The notes: a model not told the origin generated them from the letters alone. A DNA stretch of 64,000 nucleotides from Cohnella zeiphila (GCF_014212055.1 NZ_JACJVO010000034.1:20145-84144), one strand, 5' to 3'. Counted from the first letter of the stretch, positions 17,974 through 25,533 are shown. Numbers and translations: made by a program.

Positions 17974-19131
17974 CTATTCCAAGGCGAAAAAACGATTTTG
18001 CGACAGCAGTCCCGATCCGATCATGACGCCTCTCTCGTCCAACTGGGAACGAAGGAAGGAGAACGAGCCGCGAAGCGGCATCCAGACATAGCGCGACAAG
18101 TACAGCTGCTGAACTTCGTCGTAAATCTCTGGGAATTTGTCTACCAGCTCGCCGCTCAGAATGACGCTGTCGGGGTTGTACATGCAGACGACGTTGTTGA
18201 TCGTGATGGCCATGTACATGAACGCCCGCTCGATCAGGTGAACCGCCCAATGCTCTCCCGCCCGCCTCGCTTCGAACAGCTCTTCGATGGTGCCGACCGG
18301 GCGGATGCGATTGGCTTCCGCGAGCAAAGAGTTGATGTTGATATACGTCTGCAGGCAGCCGGCCTTGCCGCATTCGCACATCATGCCGCTCGGATCGACC
18401 GTCGTATGCCCGATCTCCCCGGCGCTGTTCATGACGCCGCGATAAATCTCTCCTTCGAGAATAATCGCGGAGCCGACGCCGTGGCCGAAGCCCAGCAGCG
18501 CGGTACGGGTCGATCCGGCCGCCGCCCCTTTCAGATGCTCGGCGAGCGCCCTTACCTTCAGCTCATTGTCGACCGCGATCTCGTAGCCGGTCACTTCCTT
18601 CAGCTTCTCGGCCAGCGGAACGTCCTTCCAGCCGAGCTGAACGGAGAAGACGACGACGCCTTCGTCATTGTTCACGATGCCCGGAAGGCCGACGCCGATG
18701 CCGACGATGCGAGTCATGTCGATCGATTCCCGCTTAGCCAGCCCATCGATCGCTTCGCCGATCCGGACGATCGTCCGGTCCGGGCTCTCGTCGGGCGTCC
18801 GATCGAATTTGCCGCTGGCGACCAGCTTGCCTTGGAGATCGACGATCCCGACGCTCATCACGCTGCGGTCCAGCTCGACGCCGACGGAGAGAACCGAGGC
18901 ATTCGCCATGCCCAGCAGCGTCGACTTCCGGCCCAGCCCTCCCGAGATCTGGTCCGAGTTCCGCAAGTAGCCCTGCTCCGTGAGCTCCCCGACGATCCGG
19001 CTTATCGTCGTCGGACTCATGCCGGTCATCTTGGCGATCGTAGCGCGCGAGATCGGCTGATGGTTTTTGATAATTTCGAACACCGTAAGCTTGTTCTGCT
19101 TCCGCATAAACCCTTGATCGTGCTTCTCCAT
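17974..19131 (-). CDS. ROK-family transcriptional repressor (NagC/XylR type)
   Basis: Sugar-responsive DNA-binding repressor and first gene of the ten-gene operon, so autoregulation is likely. The N-terminus is a winged helix-turn-helix (FEIIKNHQPISRATIAKMTGMSPTTISRIVGEL). The ROK domain keeps the zinc cluster (CECGKAGCLQTY) but its phosphate loop is altered (GVELDRSVMSVGIVD), so it should bind rather than phosphorylate sugar. The second ATG (19131) has GGGAG six bases upstream and is preferred over the ATG at 19137. A perfect 10-9-10 palindrome touches the ribosome binding site. Confidence 0.92.
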   Translation of the reverse strand: MEKHDQGFMRKQNKLTVFEIIKNHQPISRATIAKMTGMSPTTISRIVGELTEQGYLRNSDQISGGLGRKSTLLGMANASVLSVGVELDRSVMSVGIVDLQGKLVASGKFDRTPDESPDRTIVRIGEAIDGLAKRESIDMTRIVGIGVGLPGIVNNDEGVVVFSVQLGWKDVPLAEKLKEVTGYEIAVDNELKVRALAEHLKGAAAGSTRTALLGFGHGVGSAIILEGEIYRGVMNSAGEIGHTTVDPSGMMCECGKAGCLQTYININSLLAEANRIRPVGTIEELFEARRAGEHWAVHLIERAFMYMAITINNVVCMYNPDSVILSGELVDKFPEIYDEVQQLYLSRYVWMPLRGSFSFLRSQLDERGVMIGSGLLSQNRFFALE

Positions 19132-19142
19132 AGGCATCTCCC

Positions 19143-19171
19143 AATTAATTTCACCAGTGTAGAAATTAATT
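19143..19171. promoter_or_regulatory. ROK operator, perfect 10-9-10 inverted repeat
   Basis: AATTAATTTC, nine bases, then GAAATTAATT: the arms are exact reverse complements. It sits immediately upstream of the ROK repressor start. Its geometry matches the 10-9-10 site at the other ROK-controlled operon (61188-61216). Likely bound by the repressor encoded next to it. Confidence 0.75.
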
Positions 19172-19258
19172 CCTTAAACAACACTAATACCAGAAATAAC
19201 CCGCAATTATCGACAAGTTCGGTGCGAAAAACCTCTTATTTTCTCCATTGATGATATT

Positions 19259-19299
19259 ATATTAAAGACAAATTACAGTAGTGTCAATATAGGTGACAC
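19259..19299 (-). promoter_or_regulatory. sigma-A promoter of the ROK/peptide operon, with dyad at the -35
   Basis: On the minus strand TTGACA (19282-19287), 17 bases, TAATAT (19259-19264): a near-consensus promoter about 120 bases before the repressor gene. GTGTCA and TGACAC (19281-19286 and 19294-19299, seven-base spacer) form a second perfect inverted repeat over the -35, a candidate site for another regulator. Confidence 0.72.
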
Positions 19300-19484
19300 A
19301 GTTTTCGACAAAAAAAGTTGGGCCGACTTAGGAATGCGTTTCCATTTGGGTGTTCGAGGAATGGATTTACCGAGGATTTATATTAATTGACGTAAACCTA
19401 ACACGAAAGTGCAAAGAGCTTGAAGGGGACACGACGGCGGAGCCGCAGACAGGGGCGGCAGGCGCTGCCGTGTCAGCTTTGATG
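19300..19484. other. intergenic region, nothing recognised
   Basis: AT-richer stretch between the operon promoter and the 3' end of the tmrB-like gene. I find no frame with a ribosome binding site and no clear terminator hairpin with a U-tract. Confidence 0.5.
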
Positions 19485-20078
19485 CTATGGGAAAAAGCGA
19501 ATATGCCGGATCTGGGTCAGGATCCGGTCTTTGAATCGGGCCAGTCCGCTCCGGCGGTCCGGCTGCAGATCCAGCCCGAGACGCGCCGCGATCGTCTCCG
19601 CCACGGCGGGAATCGTCAGGTCGTCCGTCTGCAGATGATCGCGGAACGCTTCGTCGGCAAGCCCCTCGATGCAGCGGTCGATCTGCCGAACCGCCCAGCT
19701 GTTCCGCTCTCCCCGCGAACGCAGCCGCCGCAGCAGCGTCTCCTTCGTCACGCACAGCGCGAAGTGTTGAACGACGACGCCATCCGCCCGGAGGCGGCCG
19801 ACAATCTCAGCGAAGTACGCGGGGCTGACGACCGTCATCGGAACGATCAGCGTGCCCCCGTACTCTTGGTCGAGATATTTCAGGAACGCGTAATTGATCT
19901 CGCGCCACATCCGGTAGTCCTGGAAGTCCGGCCGCGCCGCTTCCTTCGGCACGTTCTTGCGAATGTAATAGCCGGCGTTCTCCGGATCGAACACATGTGA
20001 ATTCGGCAATCTGCGATGCAGCTCGTACGCCGTCTGCGTCTTGCCCGCTCCGAAAGCTCCGTTCAGCCAAATGATCAA
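19485..20078 (-). CDS. tmrB: TmrB-like ATP-binding protein
   Basis: Close match along its length to Bacillus subtilis TmrB, a membrane-associated ATP-binding protein that confers tunicamycin resistance when overexpressed. The P-loop GAFGAGKTQTAYELHRRL is at the N-terminus, and the family segments LIVPMTVVSPAYF, TKETLLRRLRSRGE and NSWAVRQIDRCIEGL are conserved. TTG at 20078 has GGAGGGG seven bases upstream and gives MIIWLNGAFG, the same N-terminus as TmrB; the frame extends ten codons further without support. 197 residues. Actual resistance is not shown by sequence alone. Confidence 0.88.
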   Translation of the reverse strand: MIIWLNGAFGAGKTQTAYELHRRLPNSHVFDPENAGYYIRKNVPKEAARPDFQDYRMWREINYAFLKYLDQEYGGTLIVPMTVVSPAYFAEIVGRLRADGVVVQHFALCVTKETLLRRLRSRGERNSWAVRQIDRCIEGLADEAFRDHLQTDDLTIPAVAETIAARLGLDLQPDRRSGLARFKDRILTQIRHIRFFP

Positions 20079-20125
20079 GCCGCTTCCCCTCCGCAGCCGG
20101 CCGCTCAAGCGGCCGTCCTGATCTA

Positions 20126-20154
20126 AACAAAAACCCCGAACGCGAGGTTCGGGG
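20126..20154 (-). terminator. intrinsic terminator after the SnoaL-like pair
   Basis: On the minus strand CCCCGAA, seven bases, TTCGGGG followed by TTTTTGTTT. It ends the transcript of the two SnoaL-like genes before tmrB. Confidence 0.85.
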
Positions 20155-20211
20155 CGATTCGCTTAAACGATTAGACGTTCGAAAACGGGGCCGGTTGCGT
20201 GCCGGGTTCTC

Positions 20212-20613
20212 TTATCGTCCCTTGATCTGGCTCCACATCGTCACCATGTCGATCCAGCCGCGGTGCTCGGCGATCTTGCCGTCCACGAGCTGATACTGGC
20301 GGTACAAAGTGACGTCGATCGTGTTGCCCGTCGGCTCGGTCCCGAAGAATATTCCTCGATGCGTCCCCTTTACCGTCATCCGAACCAGCACTTTGTCGTC
20401 CTTGGCGATCACATCCTCCACCGCATATTGCTTATCGGGGAACGCCTCCAGGATTTTGGCGGCAAACTGCTTGAGCCCGTCGCGGGACTGGTACGAAAGC
20501 TCCCGGTAATCGTCCGTCAAATAAGCGTCGAGGCAGTCCAAGTCGTTGCGGTTCCAGAAATCTTTCACAAACGCGAGCACCGTATCCTTGTTTTGCCGTT
20601 CCGTCGCATTCAT
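20212..20613 (-). CDS. SnoaL-like (NTF2-fold) protein, copy 1
   Basis: 133-residue cytoplasmic protein of the NTF2-like SnoaL / ester cyclase group: an N-terminal helix pair (NKDTVLAFVKDFWNRNDLDCLDAYLTDDYRE) and a curved sheet ending in the characteristic VRMTVKGTHRGIFFGTEPTGNTIDV and KIAEHRGWIDMVTM segments. These proteins bind small hydrophobic molecules or act as cyclases; the substrate is unknown. It lies 38 bases after a paralogue, with which it shares the GTH-G-F-G-PTG-T motif, so the pair arose by tandem duplication. Confidence 0.85.
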   Translation of the reverse strand: MNATERQNKDTVLAFVKDFWNRNDLDCLDAYLTDDYRELSYQSRDGLKQFAAKILEAFPDKQYAVEDVIAKDDKVLVRMTVKGTHRGIFFGTEPTGNTIDVTLYRQYQLVDGKIAEHRGWIDMVTMWSQIKGR

Positions 20614-20651
20614 GCGCTAGCATCTCCTTTTCAAATAAGAATCGAATGGGA

Positions 20652-20996
20652 TCAAGCCTGAAGCTGGGGCAGAAGCGTTCCGGTATCGAACCAGCCGCGC
20701 TGGCTGACCGTCTGGCCGTCCAAGAAGCGAAATTCCCGGAATTGCGTAATACGGACGGTCTTGCCGGTGGGCGGATGGCCCGCGAACGTTCCCGTGTGCG
20801 TGCCCGTGATGATGATCCGTGCCGTCGCTTTGTCCTCTTCCGCAAACACGTCCTCCAGCTCATAGCTGCGGTCCGAGAAAGCCTCCCCGATCTGGCCGGA
20901 GAAAAATTGATCCGTGGACTCCAGCTTCCCGTCGTTCCATAAAGCTTCGATAAAAGCGCCGACCGTTTCCGCGTTTTGCCGTTCTTTGGTTTTCAT
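20652..20996 (-). CDS. SnoaL-like (NTF2-fold) protein, copy 2 (shortened)
   Basis: Paralogue of the following gene. The start (MKTKERQNAETVGAFIEALWNDGK) and end (GTHTGTFAGHPPTGKTVRITQFREF, then QRGWFDTGTLLPQL) align with copy 1. About 20 residues around copy 1's DDYRELSYQSRDGLKQFAAKIL are missing, leaving 114 residues. A shortened SnoaL fold can still form a dimer. It is the first gene of the pair; an ArsR-type operator palindrome lies 25 bases upstream. Confidence 0.82.
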   Translation of the reverse strand: MKTKERQNAETVGAFIEALWNDGKLESTDQFFSGQIGEAFSDRSYELEDVFAEEDKATARIIITGTHTGTFAGHPPTGKTVRITQFREFRFLDGQTVSQRGWFDTGTLLPQLQA

Positions 20997-21021
20997 CGCG
21001 ATTCATCTCCTCTTTATTAAT

Positions 21022-21037
21022 GTTACCATTAGGTAAC
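21022..21037. promoter_or_regulatory. ArsR-type operator, GTTACC-ATTA-GGTAAC
   Basis: Perfect 6-4-6 palindrome upstream of the SnoaL-like pair. On the minus strand it lies over the spacer and -10 of a plausible promoter (TTTAAC, 18 bases, TAACAT). The same sequence with slight changes lies between the -35 and -10 of the FMN reductase promoter at 21766-21781, so one regulator probably controls both. Confidence 0.7.
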
Positions 21038-21070
21038 CTATTAGTTAAAAAAATAAGACATTTCTCGCCG

Positions 21071-21619
21071 TCAGATCGCTTCCGCGGCCAGAGGAGCGAG
21101 CGCCCGAGCCATATCCGTCAATTCCTTGACCGCTCCCTCGATCCTGATGCTCACTCCTTCGTCGGCCGGAGCGCCGTCCGGCCCGAACGCGTTGGAACCG
21201 TAGCCGATGGAGATCCATTCCGGGCAATTGACGCCGTGAAGTCCGCGAACGATCCCTTGCAGATGCTGCAGCGAGCCGAATCCGATCGGGCCTCCGGCGG
21301 AGCTGACGGAGAGTACCGGCTTTCCTTTGACCAGGCCGATGTCCAGATAATCCAAGGCGTTCTTGAGCGTTCCCGACACGGAGTTGTGGTACTCGGGAGT
21401 CGCAAGAATCAGGCCGTCCGCATCCTCTACGGCTTGACGCAGGGTCAGAGCGTTCGGGTGGATGGCGTCATCGGGCGAGTACAACGGGAGCGGCAGTTCA
21501 GCCAATTCTACGAAAGCGACTTCAATGTTCCGGGAGGCGAGCACGCGTTCGACGTACCGGAGCAGAATCGTGCTCGAAGCGTTTTTGCGATTGCTGCCTG
21601 CGATCAATGCCAATTTCAT
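21071..21619 (-). CDS. NADPH-dependent FMN reductase family protein
   Basis: Cytoplasmic flavodoxin-fold oxidoreductase reducing FMN, quinones or azo/nitro compounds with NAD(P)H. The FMN phosphate loop appears at the N-terminus (ALIAGSNRKNASSTILLRYV), and the flavin-contacting segments ATPEYHNSVSGTLKNALDYL and SVSSAGGPIGF are conserved. About 182 residues, normal length. ATG at 21619 is favoured by AAAGG eleven bases upstream; earlier in-frame GTG/ATG codons overlap the ribosome binding site. It is divergent from the ArsR-AHSA1 gene, whose product probably represses it. Confidence 0.9.
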   Translation of the reverse strand: MKLALIAGSNRKNASSTILLRYVERVLASRNIEVAFVELAELPLPLYSPDDAIHPNALTLRQAVEDADGLILATPEYHNSVSGTLKNALDYLDIGLVKGKPVLSVSSAGGPIGFGSLQHLQGIVRGLHGVNCPEWISIGYGSNAFGPDGAPADEGVSIRIEGAVKELTDMARALAPLAAEAI

Positions 21620-21758
21620 TCGGGTCATCACCTTTCGTTTTTTTTGCGCCGTTTCGGCGTCCTTGCCGTATAGACAGATGTGCGGCCCGGCTGCCTCCGG
21701 CTGACAAGCCGGAAGTTTTGTGGTAACATGTGTCTATATGGTCACCTTTCATACCCTC

Positions 21759-21788
21759 ATAATACGTTACCATTAAGTCACGTGTCAA
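21759..21788 (-). promoter_or_regulatory. FMN reductase promoter with ArsR-type operator in the spacer
   Basis: On the minus strand TTGACA (21783-21788), 18 bases, TATTAT (21759-21764). The spacer is almost entirely the near-palindrome GTGACT-TAAT-GGTAAC (21766-21781), where a bound repressor would block polymerase. It is the second copy of the site at 21022-21037. Confidence 0.75.
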
Positions 21789-21829
21789 GAGACTTTATTG
21801 CGATCCTGGAGAGGGGAGATGAGACCGGG

Positions 21830-22597
21830 ATGGACAACGATATTTTCAAGGCGCTCGCCGACCCCAGCCGACGCACGCTGCTGGACCTGCTCCATGCGTC
21901 GGACGGCCGCTCGTTGAATGAATTATGCGCGCCGCTCGAGATGTCGAGGTTCGGCGTCATGAAGCATCTGAACATTCTGGAGGAAGCCGGCCTCATCACC
22001 ACCCGCAAGGTAGGCCGGGAGAAGCTGCATTATCTCAACACGGTCCCCATTCGCCAGATTTACGAACGGTGGGTGAGCAAATTTTCCGAGCATTGGGCGA
22101 TGGCCCTAACATCCCTTCAGGACGAATTGGAGAGTGAGACAAACGTGGCAAACCATACCCGGCACGTCAATCGCATCGCGATTAAGGCGACACCCGAGCA
22201 AGTATGGCAGGCGCTCACGGATCCGGACAAAACTTCGAAGTTCTGGTTCCATTGTTCCGTCCGGTCGACCTGGGAAGTCGGCGCCCCGTTCGAGCTTTGG
22301 TGCGTGGACGGCGAGAAGAAGGCGGAAGGCAAGATTCTCGCCTTGACCGCCCCGAACCGGCTGGCGATGAGCTGGCGGTTTCTGGTCATCCCGGATGCCG
22401 CCGGCGACGCCCCGTCGCGCATAACCTGGGAGATCGATCCCCATGCCGAGCTCCCGGGCGTCACGCTCGTCACCGTCGTGCACGACGAATTCGAGAACGC
22501 CGCCCGCACGGCCGGCATTCTCGAGAACGGCTTGCCGATCGTCCTTTCCGGCATGAAAACCTTTCTGGAGACAGGCTCCACGCTGACCGGCGAGTAA
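21830..22597 (+). CDS. ArsR-family helix-turn-helix fused to an AHSA1/SRPBCC domain
   Basis: 255-residue two-domain protein. Residues 1-100 are an ArsR winged helix (FKALADPSRRTLLDLLHASDGRSLNEL, then MSRFGVMKHLNILEEAGLITTRKVGREKLHYLN) without an obvious metal-binding cysteine pair. Residues 112-255 are an AHSA1/SRPBCC ligand-binding domain (ATPEQVWQALTDPDKTSKFWFHCSVRSTWEVGAP). A one-component regulator sensing a hydrophobic ligand in the SRPBCC pocket is inferred. ATG at 21830 is in frame with a GGGGAG eleven bases upstream. It is transcribed away from the FMN reductase gene, with the shared operator between them. Confidence 0.88.
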   Translation: MDNDIFKALADPSRRTLLDLLHASDGRSLNELCAPLEMSRFGVMKHLNILEEAGLITTRKVGREKLHYLNTVPIRQIYERWVSKFSEHWAMALTSLQDELESETNVANHTRHVNRIAIKATPEQVWQALTDPDKTSKFWFHCSVRSTWEVGAPFELWCVDGEKKAEGKILALTAPNRLAMSWRFLVIPDAAGDAPSRITWEIDPHAELPGVTLVTVVHDEFENAARTAGILENGLPIVLSGMKTFLETGSTLTGE

Positions 22598-22602
22598 CGT
22601 AA

Positions 22603-22632
22603 GAAAGCCCCTTCCGGCCGGAAGGGGCTTTC
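22603..22632. terminator. bidirectional intrinsic terminator
   Basis: Perfect 13-4-13 palindrome (GAAAGCCCCTTCC, GGCC, then the complement) between the convergent ArsR-AHSA1 and GNAT genes, with T runs on both strands. Confidence 0.9.
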
Positions 22633-22644
22633 GTTCGAAGGCGG

Positions 22645-23175
22645 CTATTGCGCGCCGATATGATACAGCACATGCCGGCGCAGCGGGCTGTCCGCCTCTA
22701 CCCTCGGATGCTCGAAAAACCGCAGGAACCGCATCCCGACCTTGTTCATCACGTTCCAGGACGGACGGTTCAGCTCGGCCGTAAAGCTGTAGACGTCGCG
22801 AAATCCCAGCAATCCAAAGCCGTGTCGCAGACAAGCCTGCGCCCCTTCCGTCGCATACCCTTTGCCCCAGGCTTCCTTCTTCAATCGCCAACCGATCTCG
22901 GTGCACGGCGTGAAGTCCGCCTCGAACGCGGCCCGGTGAAAGCCGATGAACCCGATAAACTCCCCGCTCTCCTTCGCTTCCGCGGCATACAGCCCGTATC
23001 CGCATTCCCGGAACTCGGAGAGAATCGAACGAAGGAAAGCTTCGGTCTCATCGCCGGTTAATCGTTTGGGAAAATACTTCATGACCTCTTCGTCGGCGTT
23101 CATCCGGCGGAATGGCTCCGCATCCGCCTCTTCCCAGTCGCGCAGCCGCAATCTCGGCGTCTCCAGATGGATCAT
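22645..23175 (-). CDS. GNAT N-acetyltransferase (RimJ/RimL type)
   Basis: 176-residue acetyl-CoA-dependent acetyltransferase. It begins with the typical LETPRLRLRDWEEADAEPF and carries the acetyl-CoA loop WGKGYATEGAQACLRHGF, followed by NRPSWNVMNKVGMRF, which matches the RimJ/L motif N-x-x-S-x-x-V-x-x-K-x-G. The substrate could be a ribosomal protein, another protein N-terminus or a small amine; not determinable. Single gene, ending in the bidirectional terminator. Confidence 0.92.
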   Translation of the reverse strand: MIHLETPRLRLRDWEEADAEPFRRMNADEEVMKYFPKRLTGDETEAFLRSILSEFRECGYGLYAAEAKESGEFIGFIGFHRAAFEADFTPCTEIGWRLKKEAWGKGYATEGAQACLRHGFGLLGFRDVYSFTAELNRPSWNVMNKVGMRFLRFFEHPRVEADSPLRRHVLYHIGAQ

Positions 23176-23203
23176 GCCCGCACCTCCGAAAGAGTTCTCA
23201 GGG

Positions 23204-23239
23204 AAAAAGAGCCCGTGTCATGCCGCGGTCATACCGGGC
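23204..23239 (-). terminator. probable terminator of the aldo/keto reductase gene
   Basis: On the minus strand GCCCG and CGGGC flank an imperfect stem just after the stop codon, followed by TCTTTTTC. Confidence 0.55.
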
Positions 23240-23243
23240 AGGA

Positions 23244-24218
23244 TCAGGTCAGCCGATAGGTCGCGAACGGCTCGCCCAGCCGGAACGAGTCGCTGATCTC
23301 CTCCAGCTTGCCGGCGAGATCCGCGTCGAGACGCACCTGGAGGCTGCGCAGATTTTCCTCCAGCTGCCCGGTTCCGGTCGCGCCGACGATGACGGTCGAA
23401 ACGGCCGGCCTGGACAGGAGCCAAGCGAGCGACAGGACGCTCGGGGTTAGCCCGCGTTCCGCCGCCAGCCGGCCGACCTCCTGCCCGAGCGAGACCGTGC
23501 GGTCGTTCAGGAAGCGGCCGAAGCCGGGATCCTTGTCCGCCCGCGATCCGGGCGGCGCGGCGTCCTTCGCCGCGTACTTGCCGCTCAGAATGCCTCCGGC
23601 CAGCGGGAAATACGGGATGATGCCGACCCCCTGGTCCAGGCACATCGGAACAAGCTCCCGCTCCGGCGTGCGGTCCGCGAGCGAATAGCTGGTCTGCGTG
23701 GAGACATAGCGGACCTGCCCGGCCCGGTCGCTGATGCCGAGCGCCTTCATGAGCTCCCATGCCGCGTAGTTCGAGGCGCCGACGTAGCGCACCTTCCCCG
23801 CGCGGACCATGTCGTCGAGCGTCCGCAGCGTCTCCTCCAGCGGCGTAAGCGGATCGAACGTATGAATCTGGTACAGGTCGACGTAATCCGTGTTCAGCCG
23901 ACGAAGGCTCTCTTCCAGCTCACGCTGCAGATGATACCGCGACGAGCCCCGGCCGTTCGGCCCCGGCTCTTTGACCAGCCCGGCCTTGGTCGCCAGCACG
24001 GCGAGGCGGCGCTTCCCTTCGAGCGCCCGCCCGATGATCCGCTCCGACTCGGTGCCCGCATAGATGTTGGCCGTATCGATAAAGTTAATTCCGCTGTCCA
24101 GCGCCTGATGAACAATCCGGATGGACGTGCTTTCGTCCGCGCGCTTGCCGAACGAATTCGTGCCCAACCCGAGCGCCGACACTTCCAGACCGCTTCTGCC
24201 GAGACGACGGTATTCCAT
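23244..24218 (-). CDS. aldo/keto reductase
   Basis: 324-residue NADPH-dependent TIM-barrel oxidoreductase acting on carbonyl compounds in the cytoplasm. The catalytic tetrad is visible: D and Y in INFIDTANIYAGTESE, K in LATKAGLV and H in YQIHTFDP. The family signatures GKVRYVGASNYAAW and the C-terminal VIVGATGTGQLEENL are present. Resembles the YccK/IolS-like group. It stands alone between a GNAT gene and a TetR-associated gene. Confidence 0.93.
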   Translation of the reverse strand: MEYRRLGRSGLEVSALGLGTNSFGKRADESTSIRIVHQALDSGINFIDTANIYAGTESERIIGRALEGKRRLAVLATKAGLVKEPGPNGRGSSRYHLQRELEESLRRLNTDYVDLYQIHTFDPLTPLEETLRTLDDMVRAGKVRYVGASNYAAWELMKALGISDRAGQVRYVSTQTSYSLADRTPERELVPMCLDQGVGIIPYFPLAGGILSGKYAAKDAAPPGSRADKDPGFGRFLNDRTVSLGQEVGRLAAERGLTPSVLSLAWLLSRPAVSTVIVGATGTGQLEENLRSLQVRLDADLAGKLEEISDSFRLGEPFATYRLT

Positions 24219-24275
24219 GTGCGTGAATCGCTCCTAACCTGGGGACTATGGAACCCTTATTTTAGCATAACCGGG

Positions 24276-24722
24276 TCAAGGCTTGAACACCATCAGCAGC
24301 AGGGAGATCGCCACGAACAGCAGGGCGATGCCTTCCAGTCGGAACGATTGCCTGCGGCTTCGCCGATAGGCGTCCGGCAGCGTATCGTCTTGCGTCTGCT
24401 GCAACAATGCCTGCTGCTGCCGCTTCAGCCCGATCGGAAGCAGGACGGCCATGATGGCGAGAATGACGAGGAAGCAGGCGATGGAGAGCCAGTACCACGT
24501 TTCCCGGAACAGATACGTCTGCTGCACGCCGAACGCCAGACCGGAGAGGAGCAGCAGCGTGCCGCCGATTTTCGGCAGAACGGCCAGCTTCTCCTGCAGA
24601 CCGAGCCCGAATCTTGCCTGCCCTACCGTGCGGGCGCCGCTCATGACGAGCGGATACCCGATGGCGGCGGCGATCGCGACCATGGCGGAAAGAATGTGAA
24701 TGAACAAAAGATAAAGATACAT
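24276..24722 (-). CDS. DUF2269-like integral membrane protein
   Basis: About 148 residues with four predicted transmembrane helices (MYLYLLFIHILSAMVAIAAAIGYPLVM at the N-terminus, the last at the C-terminal edge). The pattern resembles the DUF2269 family of predicted integral membrane proteins, whose function is unknown. ATG at 24722 has AAGGAGG nine bases upstream; the ATG three codons earlier abuts the Shine-Dalgarno sequence. It lies downstream of the TetR gene on the same strand. A copy of the TetR-associated box (TTCAATTTTCTAAC, 24759-24772) precedes it, suggesting TetR control. Confidence 0.75.
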   Translation of the reverse strand: MYLYLLFIHILSAMVAIAAAIGYPLVMSGARTVGQARFGLGLQEKLAVLPKIGGTLLLLSGLAFGVQQTYLFRETWYWLSIACFLVILAIMAVLLPIGLKRQQQALLQQTQDDTLPDAYRRSRRQSFRLEGIALLFVAISLLLMVFKP

Positions 24723-24807
24723 AATGAACATCCTCCTTCAAATTTGAATTTATCGCAGTTCAATTTTCTAACAACGTTATATTTTGCTGAAAAAAAAAGA
24801 GGAGACG

Positions 24808-25395
24808 CTATCCCCAAGCCTTCACATACCGCTCGACGATTTTCTCGACCAGCGCCTCCGCGCGTTCCTGTCCGCCCTTCATCCGCCCTTGAATCGTGAG
24901 CGAGATCATTCCGTGCAGATTGCTCCAGAATAGATCGACTTCTCCGTCCGGATCGTCCGTCTCGATGCGCAGGCAAGCCGACACGAGATCGAGCAGCAGG
25001 TAAAACACCCGTACCGGCTCCTCGGGAGTTTCCGGCGTGCCGAACGACACTCCTCCCAGACCGAGCATAATGGCGTACAGTTCCGGCTCCCGGAAGGCAA
25101 ACGCCCAGTAGGCCCGGGCGACCGCATGCAGCGCTTGCTGCGGCGTTCCGCCGCTCGTTTGCTCTTTCGCCTTGGCCAGATCGAGGTAAAGCTCCTGAAA
25201 GCCGTCCTTCAGCAATTCGAAAAGCAGTGCCTCTTTGTTCTCGAAGTGCTCATAGATCGTCGGCGGGCTGTATTCGATCCTTTCGGCCACTTTCCGGATC
25301 GTGATGCCCTGCCAGCCTTCCTCGGACGCGATGTCCTTCGTCGCGGAGACGATTCGCTGCCGAAGCTCCTGCTTATGCCGCTCGCGTCGATTCAT
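24808..25395 (-). CDS. TetR/AcrR-family transcriptional regulator
   Basis: 195-residue one-component regulator. The N-terminal helix-turn-helix reads RIVSATKDIASEEGWQGITIRKVAERIEYSPPTIYEHFENKEALLFEL; the C-terminal ligand domain begins at about residue 80 and resembles the TetR_C_13/WHG group. Directly upstream are two tandem 14-base boxes, its probable binding site. On the minus strand a short GGGGA/TCTCC hairpin at the stop codon followed by a run of T (24790-24815) may end the transcript. Confidence 0.9.
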   Translation of the reverse strand: MNRRERHKQELRQRIVSATKDIASEEGWQGITIRKVAERIEYSPPTIYEHFENKEALLFELLKDGFQELYLDLAKAKEQTSGGTPQQALHAVARAYWAFAFREPELYAIMLGLGGVSFGTPETPEEPVRVFYLLLDLVSACLRIETDDPDGEVDLFWSNLHGMISLTIQGRMKGGQERAEALVEKIVERYVKAWG

Positions 25396-25411
25396 GGATA
25401 AACCTCCCTCG

Positions 25412-25443
25412 TTCAGTAATCTAACCTTATTCAGAAATATAAC
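25412..25443. promoter_or_regulatory. tandem 14-base boxes upstream of TetR
   Basis: TTCAGTAATCTAAC and TTCAGAAATATAAC (12 of 14 identical) separated by four bases, giving an 18-base period. A third relative (TTCAATTTTCTAAC, 24759-24772; 11 of 14 identical to the first box) lies upstream of the DUF2269-like gene. Proposed TetR operator. Confidence 0.55.
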
Positions 25444-25468
25444 ATTGATAGGAAATCGAAGTCAAGCC

Positions 25469-25515
25469 AAAAAAATCGCCGCCCCGCTCTCCTCGGAGAG
25501 AGTCGGGGGCGGCGA
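25469..25515 (-). terminator. intrinsic terminator of the MerR-AHSA1 operon
   Basis: On the minus strand TCGCCGCCCC pairs with GGGGCGGCGA around an additional CTCTC/GAGAG stem and is followed by seven T residues. Confidence 0.9.
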
Positions 25516-25533
25516 CTTCCGACCGCGGAGGCT

